Shown here piece after piece: positions 62,821-64,000 of a stretch of 64,000 nt of DNA. The stretch's first letter is position 1. The number at the start of each line of letters is the position of its first letter. The DNA comes from Mixta theicola (GTDB taxonomy: Bacteria > Pseudomonadota > Gammaproteobacteria > Enterobacterales > Enterobacteriaceae): NCBI RefSeq assembly GCF_002895925.1, contig NZ_NWUO01000004.1:1-64000 (forward strand), written 5' to 3'. The translations under genes were made by a program, and so were the position numbers. The notes under the pieces were generated by a model that was not told the DNA's origin, did not search any database, and saw nothing but the letters and a program-made list of their open reading frames with translations.

Positions 62821-64000
62821 ATGAAATACAGTGTGATGTCCAATGCCGCCTGGATGATATCTGAAAAATTTGTTTCCATATTTGGCGTCATTTTTGTCAC
62901 GTCTTATGTAGCAAAATCTTTTGGACCTACGGTGTTTGGTCAGATGTCTTTTTCAACATCGCTGTTCTCAGTGGTGCAAACTATTGCAATTTTTGGCACT
63001 GAAACCCTTCTGTTTAAGCGCATCAGCAAAAACGCGCAGAAAGGGATGCGTCTGATGACCATCGCCAAAAAGCTGCGTTTGGCTTTATTGCTGCTGCTCT
63101 CCTTGCCGCTTTTGGTATGGATGTACTACCACATGCGCGAGAACTATCTCGCCTTTGCGCTGGCTTCGTTTATGGCGGCGCTGTTTGTTACGCAGGACAC
63201 GTTTAGCGTTTTTAATAATGCCCAACTGGCGTCGCGCTTTAATACCATTGCCAATACGGCGGGTATGCTGCTGAGCTTTGCTATTAGTTTTAGCATCGCC
63301 TGGCTGAAGCTGAGCCCGCTGTGGTTGACGCTGTCGATTGTGGCCGTCACGCTGGTGCCGTATCTGATTAAACGGTACAGCTTTTATCAGCGTTACAGCG
63401 ATGAAGAACCGCCGCATGGCAAAAGCGGCAACTATCTGCGTTATTTAATATATGCCGGTCTGCCTTTAGCTATTTCGAGCATATTTATTTCAATACAGAT
63501 AAAAATGGCGCAATTCTTCCTGGTCAGCGTAGGGACTGCAAAGGATGTTGGGCTATTTAACGCGGCGAATATTATCTCAGCATCATGGATATTTATTCCT
63601 GCGGCAATTATTACCTCAAGTTTTACCGAAATATTCAGAGAGCAGTCGGAAAAAGCGTTAAAACTGACCGCGCGTTTGAATGGCTATGTCATGGTTATTT
63701 CACTATTGATGCTGCTTATCGTATCCCTTTACGGTGAGAAGATCATTATTACCCTTTATGGGGAAGATTACACACGATCGGGAAGTCTCATTACGTTGTT
63801 GTCATTAGCAACCTGCTTTTCGTCAATGGGGACAGTAGCATATCGTTATATGGTCAAAGAAGGAGGTTTTAATTATCTGTTGAAGAAAATTCTCTGTCTG
63901 ATGTTAATCAGCGTGCCGTTGGCTTGGTTATTAATTACCAGCTTCGGTTTGGTTGGCGCAGCGTGGAGCGTTTTAATCACAGAAGTTCTGTCCCTGACCG
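62821..64000 (+). CDS. Wzx-type polysaccharide flippase (partial, runs off the window)
   Basis: An open frame of 393 codons starts at ATG 62821 (MKYSVMSNAAWMISEKFVSIFGVIFVTSYVA, AAAGGATG upstream) and is still open at the last base, so the C-terminus is missing. Ten or more hydrophobic helices are visible, and the start resembles lipid-linked oligosaccharide flippases of the O-antigen/exopolysaccharide export family (MVF/MOP superfamily): YVAKSFGPTVFGQMSFSTSLFSVVQTIAIFG near residue 30, and later FNAANIISASWIFIPAAIITSSF. It probably moves undecaprenyl-linked repeat units across the inner membrane. It is the first gene of what is probably an O-antigen or capsule cluster continuing beyond the window. 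Confidence 0.85.
   Translation, partial: MKYSVMSNAAWMISEKFVSIFGVIFVTSYVAKSFGPTVFGQMSFSTSLFSVVQTIAIFGTETLLFKRISKNAQKGMRLMTIAKKLRLALLLLLSLPLLVWMYYHMRENYLAFALASFMAALFVTQDTFSVFNNAQLASRFNTIANTAGMLLSFAISFSIAWLKLSPLWLTLSIVAVTLVPYLIKRYSFYQRYSDEEPPHGKSGNYLRYLIYAGLPLAISSIFISIQIKMAQFFLVSVGTAKDVGLFNAANIISASWIFIPAAIITSSFTEIFREQSEKALKLTARLNGYVMVISLLMLLIVSLYGEKIIITLYGEDYTRSGSLITLLSLATCFSSMGTVAYRYMVKEGGFNYLLKKILCLMLISVPLAWLLITSFGLVGAAWSVLITEVLSLT

Overview
This is a chromosomal window from an enterobacterium, most likely the Erwiniaceae (Pantoea, Mixta or Erwinia type). The gene order follows the E. coli 90-92 minute region (rrnE-metA-metH-lysC-pgi-yjbEFGH-psiE-malGFE/malK-lamB-malM-ubiCA-plsB-dgkA-lexA-dinF-yjbJ-zur-dusA-qorA-dnaB-tyrB-yjbQR-uvrA-ssb), and protein lengths are nearly identical to the E. 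coli ones. Several E. coli neighbours are absent at the expected junctions: aceBAK/iclR between metA and metH, pepE-rluF before lysC, pspG before qorA, alr between dnaB and tyrB, and aphA after tyrB. The genus is an inference; nothing here fixes the species.

Layout. 1-9.8 kb: end of an rRNA operon (5S), methionine genes metA (tandem MetJ boxes) and metH, the yjbB phosphate-type transporter, a PanS-like transporter, and lysC behind a lysine riboswitch. 9.8-11.6 kb: a CPA-type cation/proton antiporter gene split by one in-frame amber codon. 11.9-18.4 kb: pgi, the yjbEFGH exopolysaccharide operon and psiE. 18.5-26.1 kb: the divergent maltose regulon (malEFG and malK-lamB-malM) around a MalT box cluster. 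26.3-27.8 kb: an AT-richer pair that looks like a secreted pore-forming effector and its membrane immunity protein. 28-44.6 kb: conserved core genes for ubiquinone (ubiCA), phospholipid (plsB, dgkA), SOS (lexA, dinF), zinc (zur), tRNA modification (dusA), replication (dnaB) and amino acid (tyrB) functions, plus a TraF-like outer membrane protein and a b561 cytochrome. 44.6-47.4 kb: a YahK-like alcohol dehydrogenase, a decayed coding stretch, and a second toxin/immunity pair with an RNase A-like toxin broken by a one-base deletion. 47.6-51.2 kb: uvrA and ssb, divergent around a LexA box. 51.3-52.7 kb: a junk-like stretch with a frameshifted orphan gene. 52.7-58.1 kb: a sugar-uptake block with a GalP-type symporter, melAB and an AraC-type regulator. 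58.2-61 kb: a chemoreceptor and a DMT permease. 61-64 kb: a long AT-rich spacer, an IS3-type transposase remnant, and the first 1.2 kb of a Wzx-type polysaccharide flippase that runs off the window.

Themes. Sugar uptake and sensing dominate the accessory content: maltose/maltodextrin, melibiose or another alpha-galactoside, a galactose-type symporter and a chemoreceptor. Two separate effector/immunity-like modules sit between core genes, which is typical of orphan polymorphic-toxin cargo. Three genes are each broken by a single-base event (one nonsense, one loss in an A-run, one gain in a T-run). Either these genes are decaying or the assembly has homopolymer errors; the core genes around them are intact.
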